Of a stretch of 64,000 nucleotides of DNA, positions 38,505-46,747 are shown in pieces. Within the stretch, counting starts at the first letter, position 1; every line of letters begins with the position of its first letter. Source of the DNA: Eubacteriales bacterium OttesenSCG-928-K08 (GTDB taxonomy: Bacteria > Bacillota > Clostridia > Christensenellales > CAG-138); the NCBI GenBank assembly GCA_030266105.1, contig JAJDHH010000003.1, positions 1 through 64,000 of the forward strand. The letters run 5' to 3'. A program made the position numbers and the translations under genes. Below the pieces are notes generated by a model. It saw only the letters and a list, made by a program, of their open reading frames with translations. It did no database searches and was not told where the DNA came from.

Positions 38505-40577
38505 ATGAAAGAATATACCGCGGACAAAATTCGGAATATCGGCATTTTTGGGCATGGTGGCGAGGGTAAAACGACACTTACCGAAGCAATGCTTTATAAC
38601 GCCGGGTTGCTGGATCGAATGGGCAAGGTGGAGGACGGCAGCACAACCACCGACTACGACCCCGAAGAAAACAAGCGCATGATTTCTATTGGCGCTGCGA
38701 TTGCCCCATTTGAGTGGAACGGCACGAAGGTAAACATAATCGATGCACCTGGGTTTTTCGATTTTTATGGCGAAGTTGTCGAAGCGATGACGCTTGCTGA
38801 TTCCGCTTTGATTGTTGTTGGCGCCGTTTCCGGCCCCGTTGTTGGCGTGGAAAAGGCCATGAACATGTGCAAAAGCACATCAAAGCCCCGCATGATGGTA
38901 ATTAACCAGATGGATCGTGAGAACGCCAATTTTATGAAAACTTACGATGCCATTAAGGATAAGTTTGGCGCAAATTGTGTGGCGATACAGCTGCCAATAA
39001 TCGAAGGTGGCGCATTTAAGGGTTATGTTGATATTCTTTCCATGAAAGCCAAGCTTTTTGATGGCAAGGGCGTAAAGGATGCGGATATCCCGGGCGCGCT
39101 GCAGGCAGATGCTGAGGCACTTCGTGAAGCGCTCATAGAAGCTGCGGCCGAAAGCGACGAAGCGCTCATGGAAAAATACTTTGAGGGTGAAGAGCTTACG
39201 CAGGAAGAGGTCATCAACGGCCTTCGCACAAGTGTGTTCGAAGGTGGTGCGACACCTGTGGCCTGCTGTGCGGCTCAGCCAAACATTGGCGTGATTACAC
39301 TGGTGGATACACTCTTGCACTTTATGCCCACTGCGGATCAGGCTGCGGCACGTAAGGCAACAGATGCCAAGAGCGGCAAAGAAGCTGAAGTTAAGCGGGA
39401 TGGTAAGTTTGCAGCGCAGGTTATTAAAACCGTTGCCGACCCCTTCGTTGGAAAGATTTCTATTCTTAAAGTTTATTCGGGCGTTTTGAATTCAGAATTC
39501 TCTTGCTACAATCCAAATTCGGAAAAATCAGAAAAACCGGGCACGATATACATCATGCGCGGCAAAAAGCTCATCAATGTGGATAAGCTGCACGCTGGCG
39601 ATATTGGCGCAATGGCGAAGCTTCAGTTTACTGGCACGGGCGATACGCTTTGTGATTCCTCCGCACCAGTAATATTCGAGCCGATCGAATTCCCGCAGCC
39701 GTGCATCAGCCTTGCGGTAACAGCAAAAAAACAGGGTGAAGAGGATAAGGTCATCGCGGGCTTGAACCGCCTGCGTGAGGAAGACCCCACCATGTCGCTG
39801 GAAAAGAACGCGGAAACAGGAGATGTGCTCATAAGCGGCCTTGGCGAAATGCACCTGGATGTTATGTGCGCCAAGCTTAAAAACAAATTTAATGTTGAAG
39901 CGCAGCTTGTCGAGCCACGCGTACCTTACCGCGAAACCATTCGTGCGACTGCCGAGGCTGAAGGTAAGCATAAAAAGCAAACGGGCGGCAGCGGCCAGTT
40001 TGGCGTGGTGCAGATGCGATTCGAGCCTCTTGCAGAGGGCGATTTTGAGTTTGTGAACGCCATAGTGGGCGGCGTTGTGCCCAAAGAATACATTCCTGCG
40101 GTTGAAAAAGGCACACGTGAAGCACTGGTTCGTGGCGTGCTTGCAGGATATCCGATGGTTGGCGTAAAAGCAACCCTGTTTGATGGAAAGTATCACCCTG
40201 TGGATTCTAAGGAAGTTGCCTTTAAGTCGGCGGCGCGCCTTGCTTACAAGGCGGCCTGCGCAAAGGCCAGCCCTGCGTTGATCGAACCAATCTATCGCGT
40301 TGAGGTGCTTGTGCCCGATGAATACATGGGTGATGTTATTGGCGATATGAACCGCCGCCGTGGCCGCGTAATCGGCATGAACCCGGCGGAGGGTGGCCAG
40401 GAGGTTGTGGCTGAAGCGCCGCTTGCCGAAGTGTTTAAGTATGCTACCGACCTTCGCGCAATGACTCAGGCGCGTGGCTCCTTCAAAATGGAGTTTGTTC
40501 GTTACGAGGATGTGCCGCAAAACATCGCACAGAAGGTAATCGAGCAGGCCAAGCGCGAAGAGGAAGAGGACGAATAA
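38505..40577 (+). CDS. Elongation factor G-like translational GTPase
   Basis: EF-G architecture; G1 GHGGEGKTT, IIDAPGFFDF, NQMDRE; RBS AGGAGG before ATG 38505. Confidence 0.92.
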   Translation: MKEYTADKIRNIGIFGHGGEGKTTLTEAMLYNAGLLDRMGKVEDGSTTTDYDPEENKRMISIGAAIAPFEWNGTKVNIIDAPGFFDFYGEVVEAMTLADSALIVVGAVSGPVVGVEKAMNMCKSTSKPRMMVINQMDRENANFMKTYDAIKDKFGANCVAIQLPIIEGGAFKGYVDILSMKAKLFDGKGVKDADIPGALQADAEALREALIEAAAESDEALMEKYFEGEELTQEEVINGLRTSVFEGGATPVACCAAQPNIGVITLVDTLLHFMPTADQAAARKATDAKSGKEAEVKRDGKFAAQVIKTVADPFVGKISILKVYSGVLNSEFSCYNPNSEKSEKPGTIYIMRGKKLINVDKLHAGDIGAMAKLQFTGTGDTLCDSSAPVIFEPIEFPQPCISLAVTAKKQGEEDKVIAGLNRLREEDPTMSLEKNAETGDVLISGLGEMHLDVMCAKLKNKFNVEAQLVEPRVPYRETIRATAEAEGKHKKQTGGSGQFGVVQMRFEPLAEGDFEFVNAIVGGVVPKEYIPAVEKGTREALVRGVLAGYPMVGVKATLFDGKYHPVDSKEVAFKSAARLAYKAACAKASPALIEPIYRVEVLVPDEYMGDVIGDMNRRRGRVIGMNPAEGGQEVVAEAPLAEVFKYATDLRAMTQARGSFKMEFVRYEDVPQNIAQKVIEQAKREEEEDE

Positions 40578-40604
40578 GCCCCAACACAAAACTTGCACAA
40601 AACG

Positions 40605-40632
40605 AAAACCGGCGGAATGTTCCGCCGGTTTT
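40605..40632. terminator. Bidirectional terminator
   Basis: AAAACCGGCGGAAtgTTCCGCCGGTTTT between convergent genes. Confidence 0.85.
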
Positions 40633-40642
40633 GCTATGGTTT

Positions 40643-41500
40643 TTATTTTTTCTTCACAGGAATCCAAATCTCACTGTAATAGTTCTTATCCTGCACGCCA
40701 TTGGCGAACTTAGCAGGGTCATCGTACATTTCGATGCAGTAACCCGCAGCAATTTCATAATCCTTGCTGTTTGGCAGCCATTCGGAGTAAATTTTCTTGT
40801 TAACATCCTGCATCACCTGCGGCATTTCGCCCTTGCAGGAAAACACCGCCCATGTGAACTTGGGGATTTGCTTTGTGACAAAACCAAGGGGTATGTCCAT
40901 CGCTGCGTTGTAGTTGTCGGCTATGAGATACTCAAATTCGTTGCCCTGCATGGACTCATCAGAGTTGATGCCGTACATCGGGCAAATAGAGCCCCTTTCC
41001 GGCATTTGCTGAAACTCACTCCACAGCATAGGCACTTGTTGCGCGGCATTTTCATACTTAAATGTTCTCTGCAAGCCGATGACGGTAAAAGCATCTTTTT
41101 CTACAATCCTGTAATCCATTGAATAACCACCTTCTAAAATGAATTTGACGGAAAGCGGAGCAAAGGATTTAATGCCTGCCCCATCCTTCCTGACAGCAGT
41201 TGGCGTGCAGCCGTGAAAACGGGTGAATGCTTTTGTGAAGCTATCCGGCGAATCATAACCATATTTGAGGGCGATGTCGATGATTTTTTCATCCGATGCT
41301 GCAAGCTCGCTTCCGGCAAGTGCCAGCCTGCGGCAGCGGATATAATCACTTACAGTAAAATCACACAGCAATGCAAAACCTTTCTGAAAATAGAAAGGTG
41401 AAATATGCACCTGCCTTGCAATATCTTCGATGGTAAGCTCCTGTGCGATATTTTCCTCGATATAGCTTATAGCGTCACTGATACATTCCGTCCACCTCAC
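40643..41500 (-). CDS. AraC family regulator with C-terminal GyrI-like effector domain
   Basis: HTH_18 ELTIEDIARQVHISPFYFQKGFALL...YGYDSPDSFTKAFTRFHG; GyrI-like C-terminal half; GTG start likely at 41500. Confidence 0.9.
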   Translation of the reverse strand: MRWTECISDAISYIEENIAQELTIEDIARQVHISPFYFQKGFALLCDFTVSDYIRCRRLALAGSELAASDEKIIDIALKYGYDSPDSFTKAFTRFHGCTPTAVRKDGAGIKSFAPLSVKFILEGGYSMDYRIVEKDAFTVIGLQRTFKYENAAQQVPMLWSEFQQMPERGSICPMYGINSDESMQGNEFEYLIADNYNAAMDIPLGFVTKQIPKFTWAVFSCKGEMPQVMQDVNKKIYSEWLPNSKDYEIAAGYCIEMYDDPAKFANGVQDKNYYSEIWIPVKKK

Positions 41501-41619
41501 GTTTGCCACCTCCTTACTATGTGGTTTGATTGTAGTGGGTTTGAAGCATTTTTCCCCGATTTTTTATGCAAAGATTTGTCCGCCCTGTTATTATTGCTCT
41601 TTAATAAACTCCCGCAAAA

Positions 41620-42270
41620 TCATTTTTTGTCTATGTTCTGTGCTTGTTTAATCGGATGCCGAAGCACCGTTTTGAGCTTATCCGGCGCGGTCTTTCGAGC
41701 ATCGCTCAGGTAAATTTCATGATGGAGTCGTTTATCGTTGATGTCCAGCTCATAGCCCATGGCGCTCATGTGCTCGTGCATCAGCGCAACAGTCGCAGGC
41801 TCGTCATCATAAGCGCCTATGTGCATACATTGAACGCAAAGGCCCTCATGGTAAGTGAAAAACTCAACAGCGGAGAAGTCCGTTTTCTTTTTCCTTGTGG
41901 CCTCGGCGGCTGCCCATTCAAAATCGGCCTTTGTTACAAAATCCGGCAGGCGGATGACCGAAATAAACTGAAAATCCTCCTTGCGGGTATAGTCAACGCC
42001 ACGAATGCCATCCTGCCACCAAAAGCCCTCAAGAGGCGGCACGACATAGTCAAAATAACCGTCAATCTGGTGGTCGCCCTTTTTGCTCATTTTGATGGTA
42101 AAAGCAATGCCATAGAGCAAGCCGATAGCTGGCTTGTATTCGCCGCCGTCGTCATTAGGGTCGCCCTTGCCGCGAACTGCAATATAGTTCATGGACGGCA
42201 CATCCACAATGCCCGGTTTACTTTTAGGCAAATAGAACTCCTTGTATTCTTTTTTATAATCGAATGCCAT
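41620..42270 (-). CDS. GyrI-like small-molecule binding domain protein
   Basis: MAFDYKKEYKEFYLPKSKPGIVDVPSMNYIAVRGKGDPN...PPLEGFWW typical of stand-alone GyrI-like proteins. Confidence 0.88.
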   Translation of the reverse strand: MAFDYKKEYKEFYLPKSKPGIVDVPSMNYIAVRGKGDPNDDGGEYKPAIGLLYGIAFTIKMSKKGDHQIDGYFDYVVPPLEGFWWQDGIRGVDYTRKEDFQFISVIRLPDFVTKADFEWAAAEATRKKKTDFSAVEFFTYHEGLCVQCMHIGAYDDEPATVALMHEHMSAMGYELDINDKRLHHEIYLSDARKTAPDKLKTVLRHPIKQAQNIDKK

Positions 42271-42279
42271 ATTTACCTC

Positions 42280-42819
42280 TCAACTTAATGCTTTTATTTG
42301 CCGCTTTAGCTTTTTCATCGCCCAATCATAATGGCTGGAAGTTGCGCTAACGCAGTAGCTGCCAACATTTGTTGTGCCACTCCATTTGAAGTGCTCCTTT
42401 TCGAACAGTTCGTCATTTGTGTAGCCTTCGATTATTGCGAGCGCATCCTTATGGCTTTGCAGCAACATTTCCATTGCAGATTCCAGGCTTGTTTGCTGGG
42501 CTTTTTCCCAAAAGCCAATGTTCATGGCGCCATAGCTTTTCCAAGTGTAGGGAGCGGGCAGAAACGGAGTGGCCTCGTCACCGTTTTTATTGGCAGCGAT
42601 CCAATTTATCAGTAGCTGGTGCCACTCGTAAAGATGAATGAGCACATCGCGCAGATTTTTGTCCCGCTTCCAGTGCGCTTCCTTATCCTTTTGAGTGATG
42701 GGAAAGCAAAAAGTGGCGTTTTGCTCCTCGGCGCTCATGCCGTCAATCATGTTGAGCAGCTTGTCGAATTGCTCGTTTGCGGTAATTATCAGGTCGTTTT
42801 TTGTTTGGGGTCTTGGCAT
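42280..42819 (-). CDS. ClbS/DfsB family four-helix bundle protein
   Basis: MPRPQTKNDLIITANEQFDKLLNMIDG...RDVLIHLYEWHQLLINW. Confidence 0.88.
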   Translation of the reverse strand: MPRPQTKNDLIITANEQFDKLLNMIDGMSAEEQNATFCFPITQKDKEAHWKRDKNLRDVLIHLYEWHQLLINWIAANKNGDEATPFLPAPYTWKSYGAMNIGFWEKAQQTSLESAMEMLLQSHKDALAIIEGYTNDELFEKEHFKWSGTTNVGSYCVSATSSHYDWAMKKLKRQIKALS

Positions 42820-42829
42820 ATAGTCTACC

Positions 42830-43258
42830 TCATTTCTCTATTTTGCGTCGTATTTGAATTAGCCGTTTTACATCGTTGAGCGTTTGCTCATCCTTGACAT
42901 TGATCATTAACCAGCGTGCGCCTGCAATGCCTCCGGAGGATCTCATTAAATCTTGAACCTGCCCGGTAAACGTGGGCATCATAAGCTCCGCTTCCGTTTG
43001 CTCCTTTGCGCCAACAACAACCAACGCAATAAAGAAGCCCTCCATTGGATAGAGTGTGCAGAGCGACTTGCCTGCTTTTTGGTATTTTACATTCCAGCCA
43101 GGCTGCCCGCTGCAAGCGCTGTAACAGTATTTTGGCTCGATACCATAGTTATCGCCAAGAAAAGAATTTATTTTTGACCATAGGGGGTTGGCAATAAAAT
43201 CGGCTATTTGTTCCTTGGTTGGTTGCATATCGGCAGAGTATTTATCGGTCCAATTCAT
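42830..43258 (-). CDS. DUF3788 family protein
   Basis: NPLWSKINSFLGDNYGIEPKYCYSACSGQPGWNVKYQKAGKSLCTLYP. Confidence 0.75.
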   Translation of the reverse strand: MNWTDKYSADMQPTKEQIADFIANPLWSKINSFLGDNYGIEPKYCYSACSGQPGWNVKYQKAGKSLCTLYPMEGFFIALVVVGAKEQTEAELMMPTFTGQVQDLMRSSGGIAGARWLMINVKDEQTLNDVKRLIQIRRKIEK

Positions 43259-44120
43259 CCAGCTTCCTCCTTAAATCCTTCGGTGAAATAACGCTCACAT
43301 TATCGCCAAATGTCAGCAGATAGCGGCAAAGCCATTCGTCCACCGGCATGGCGGCAGAGACACACAGGCGACCATCATCGCCTTTTTCAATACAGCCCTC
43401 GTCAAACTCATCGTAAACCCGATATGCCACATGGGGCGCAAACTCCAGCATAATAGGCTCAAAAGAGGGCGGCGGGGCAGAAGGATTGATCGGCGGCGGA
43501 ATGTAATCGCCCGCAAACTGCTTGCCGGTGTCACAAACCTCAAGCATACGGTTGGTTTTGAAGGTGCGGTAATCTGATCTTTCTGTGCAAAAGCCCTGCA
43601 AATACCACGCGCGGGATTTGAACACCAGCTTGAGCGGGTAAACGCTGCGATTGGTTTCCTCGCTATAGGAGCTGACATAGCGGAATGTAATTCTTTTTCT
43701 GCCGAGAATTGCGTTCTTGAGTATTTCAAATTTTTTCTTATCATGCGCGCTTGTTCCCCAGCGGGAAAAATCAACCTCTATCCACGCGGTATCCGGCTTT
43801 TTAAACAAGCTTTGCAGCTTGGAAAGCACCTGCGTGCCATCGGCATTTTGCGTGGCGGATTGACTTTGCAGGGCGAAAATAATCTGATTTTGTTCGGATT
43901 CTGTAAGCACGGTTTTATTCAGGATAAAACCGTCCATAATCGCAACGCCACCGCCCTTACCCTGCATCGTGTAAAGCGGAATGCCAGCGGCCGCCAGCGT
44001 GTCGACATCACGCAGGATGGTGCGCTTTGATACTTCGAAATGCGCGGCAAGCTCAGCGGCGGTCATCTTCTGCTTGTCCATAAGCAGATATATGATCCCA
44101 AACAGGCGATCTATTTGCAT
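43242..44120 (-). CDS. HTH-WYL domain transcriptional regulator (YafY-like)
   Basis: DRLFGIIYLLMDKQKMTAAELAAHFEVSKRTILRDVDTLAAAGIPLY and WYL-type RAWYLQGFC. Confidence 0.92.
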   Translation of the reverse strand: MQIDRLFGIIYLLMDKQKMTAAELAAHFEVSKRTILRDVDTLAAAGIPLYTMQGKGGGVAIMDGFILNKTVLTESEQNQIIFALQSQSATQNADGTQVLSKLQSLFKKPDTAWIEVDFSRWGTSAHDKKKFEILKNAILGRKRITFRYVSSYSEETNRSVYPLKLVFKSRAWYLQGFCTERSDYRTFKTNRMLEVCDTGKQFAGDYIPPPINPSAPPPSFEPIMLEFAPHVAYRVYDEFDEGCIEKGDDGRLCVSAAMPVDEWLCRYLLTFGDNVSVISPKDLRRKLDELDR

Positions 44121-44268
44121 CGGGCACCTCCGTGGCTTTAGTATAGCACATAAACATGACATCTGTACGTCATGTTTAATTTTTGTGTTTTAACACATGC
44201 TCGGATTATAAACAACTACCGGCGGCTGTGGTATAATGATGCTATTAAAACCCACAGAGGAGGCTTAC

Positions 44269-45201
44269 ATGGGGATCGTAAAAGCAATCTGTTTCAGTGA
44301 AAAAAAGGGCACGGAAAAAAAGGAAATAACATCAGCGACATTTGTGGCGGATCACGGCATGCAGTCGGATGCGCATAGCGGCAACTGGCATCGCCAGGTG
44401 AGCCTTTTAAGCGATGAAAAAGTTCAGGCGTTTCGTGCGCGGGGTGCGGATGTAGCGTACGGAGCCTTTGGCGAAAACATTGTGGTGGAGGGCATCGATT
44501 TTCGTTCACTGCCCGTTGGAACGAGATTGCAATGTGCGGATGTGCTCCTGGAAATGACCCAAATCGGAAAAGAATGCCATACGCATTGTGCCATATATAA
44601 TAAAATGGGGGATTGTATCATGCCGCGCGAGGGTGTGTTTGCAAAGGTACTCAAGGGCGGCGTCATTACGGTTGGTGAAGAAATGATCGTTGCTCCATAC
44701 CCCGGCAAGCGGCCCTATCAGGCGGCTGTAATCACGCTGTCGGATAAAGGCGCAAGGGGGGAGAGGGAGGATGTCAGCGGGCCGGTCATCGCGCGGCGGC
44801 TGGGTGAGGCGGGTTATGAGGTTGTGGAAACGCTGCTCATTTCAGATGAACGTGCGGGGCTGGAAGCGCAGCTGATACGCCTGTGTGATCAGCGGCAGCT
44901 GGATTTGATAATCACTACGGGCGGCACGGGTTTTGCGCCCAGGGATATGACGCCTGAGGCTACCCTCGCTGTGGCTGATCGTTTGGCGCCCGGCATTGCA
45001 GAGGCCATACGCGCACATTCCATGAAGATTACACCCAGAGGAATGCTTTCGCGGGGTGTTAGCGCGCTGCGGGGAAAAACGCTCATTGTCAACCTGCCGG
45101 GCAGCCCCAAGGCAGTGGCGGAAAGCATGGATTGCTTTTTGGATACGCTCCCGCATGCTCTGGATTTGCTGCGTGGATCGTCAGGGGAGTGTGCGCGCTA
45201 A
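44269..45201 (+). CDS. MOSC domain fused to MogA/MoaB-type molybdopterin adenylyltransferase domain
   Basis: MOSC N-terminus (GIDFRSLPVGTRLQ...QIGKECHTHC); MogA C-terminus (AAVITLSDKGARGEREDVSGP...IITTGGTGFAPRDMTPEAT). Confidence 0.92.
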   Translation: MGIVKAICFSEKKGTEKKEITSATFVADHGMQSDAHSGNWHRQVSLLSDEKVQAFRARGADVAYGAFGENIVVEGIDFRSLPVGTRLQCADVLLEMTQIGKECHTHCAIYNKMGDCIMPREGVFAKVLKGGVITVGEEMIVAPYPGKRPYQAAVITLSDKGARGEREDVSGPVIARRLGEAGYEVVETLLISDERAGLEAQLIRLCDQRQLDLIITTGGTGFAPRDMTPEATLAVADRLAPGIAEAIRAHSMKITPRGMLSRGVSALRGKTLIVNLPGSPKAVAESMDCFLDTLPHALDLLRGSSGECAR

Positions 45202-45215
45202 AAGCGCGCACAAAT

Positions 45216-46169
45216 TCACCCGCCTATTCTGCTCATTGTTTTATCCGGTGTGAAGCCTTCCTGGTGGAATGCGTGCCCGGAAGGTTTTTCATAAACTGCG
45301 GTGCGGATGGTTTCAAGCAGCGTGGTGTCATCCACATCGGCAAGTGCATTTAAGAGCGAAAGCTCGCTGTTTTTTCCAAGGCAGGGGCGAAGCATGCCAT
45401 CGCTCATTATGCGTATGCGGTTGCATTCCCCGCAGAATTGATGCGAAATCGGGCTGATAAAACCCACCCTGCCGACAAATCCTTCGGCACCATAGTCTGC
45501 CGAGGGCTGGCCGGGATGCCGCGGCGGCAGCGGCTTTAGCCACGGCCTTGCAGCGAGTATTTCGTCGGTAGGTATGCGCTTTTTTATATCCGAATTGTCA
45601 CCCATTGGCATGAGCTCAATAAAGCGCACATCCAAAGGATGCTGTTTTGCCAAATTTATAAAATCATCTATTTCGTCGTCGTTTACGCCGCGCATCAGCA
45701 CGGCGTTTAGCTTTAGTGGCAGTAACCCGCAGGCGAGCGAATCCGCTATCCCTGCAAGCACGCAGGCAAGATCGCCTCCGCCTGTCATTTGAGCATAGCG
45801 CGCGGGCTGGAGAGAGTCCAGGCTGATGTTGAGCCTGGCAAGCCCCGCCTCCTTTAGCGCCCTTGCCCTGCCGGGAAGATGGATGGCATTGGTAGTCATT
45901 GCGATTTCCGAAATACCGTCAATCGCTGCAAGGCGCGAAATGATTTCTTCCACATCATGCCGCAAGAGCGGCTCCCCGCCTGTAATGCGTATTTTATTCA
46001 TACCAAGCGCTGCGCAGGCGCGCCCTATGCGGACAAAATCATCCGCGCTTAGCTCCGCCCGCTTGGGGCAAGCGCCCTCATCAGAGCGGCAGTATGTGCA
46101 TTTGAGCGTGCAGCGCTCCGTTATGGATAGGCGCAGGTATTCAATGCGCCGGCCTGTTTTATCAAGCAT
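45216..46169 (-). CDS. moaA: GTP 3',8-cyclase
   Basis: Radical SAM CTLKCTYC, second cluster FCGECNRIRIMSDGMLRPCL, C-terminal GG. Confidence 0.96.
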   Translation of the reverse strand: MLDKTGRRIEYLRLSITERCTLKCTYCRSDEGACPKRAELSADDFVRIGRACAALGMNKIRITGGEPLLRHDVEEIISRLAAIDGISEIAMTTNAIHLPGRARALKEAGLARLNISLDSLQPARYAQMTGGGDLACVLAGIADSLACGLLPLKLNAVLMRGVNDDEIDDFINLAKQHPLDVRFIELMPMGDNSDIKKRIPTDEILAARPWLKPLPPRHPGQPSADYGAEGFVGRVGFISPISHQFCGECNRIRIMSDGMLRPCLGKNSELSLLNALADVDDTTLLETIRTAVYEKPSGHAFHQEGFTPDKTMSRIGG

Positions 46170-46184
46170 GTGCACTAGCCTCCC

Positions 46185-46661
46185 TTATTCCTTCGTTGCA
46201 GTAAAAGTGCCGGATTTTCCGCCGCTCTTTTTTAGCAGGCGGATTTGTTCAATGCACATACCCCTATCGACTGCCTTGCACATATCGTATATTGTCAGCG
46301 CAGCGGTGGAGGCCGCTGTGAGCGCTTCCATTTCGGCGCCTGTTTTGCCGCTTGTGTAAATGCTGGAGGTGATCAACAGGCTGTCATCGCCTGATTGTGC
46401 GATTTCGACATCTACGCCTTCCAACAGAATTTGATGGCACAGCGGAATGAGCGCTGGTGTGTTTTTTGCCGCCATTATGCCTGCTATTCTGGCGGTTGCA
46501 AGCACATCCCCCTTTGGCAGAGCGCCTGCAAGTATGAGCGATAGCGTTTCCGGCTGCATATGTATGAGCGCCTGCGCAACTGCTTCTCTTTGTGTGATGC
46601 TTTTTTCACCAACATTGACCATGTGGGCCTCGCCTTTTGTGTTCAAATGTGTTAATTCCAT
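46185..46661 (-). CDS. moaC: Cyclic pyranopterin monophosphate synthase
   Basis: [23 protein letters not shown]...[30 protein letters not shown]. Confidence 0.96.
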   Translation of the reverse strand: MELTHLNTKGEAHMVNVGEKSITQREAVAQALIHMQPETLSLILAGALPKGDVLATARIAGIMAAKNTPALIPLCHQILLEGVDVEIAQSGDDSLLITSSIYTSGKTGAEMEALTAASTAALTIYDMCKAVDRGMCIEQIRLLKKSGGKSGTFTATKE

Positions 46662-46747
46662 AATTGCTTCCTCAATAATGTTCTAAATAATCAATGGTTA
46701 AACGATAGCAGGCAAACCTGCGAAAAGTTATTTTTTTAAGCAAACGG

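Noticed and set aside
39528-40667. 379-aa minus-strand ORF
   Set aside because: Fully antisense to the EF-G-like gene; composition and lack of domains indicate a shadow ORF
41644-42288. 214-aa plus-strand ORF
   Set aside because: Antisense to the GyrI-like gene, which has clear family homology
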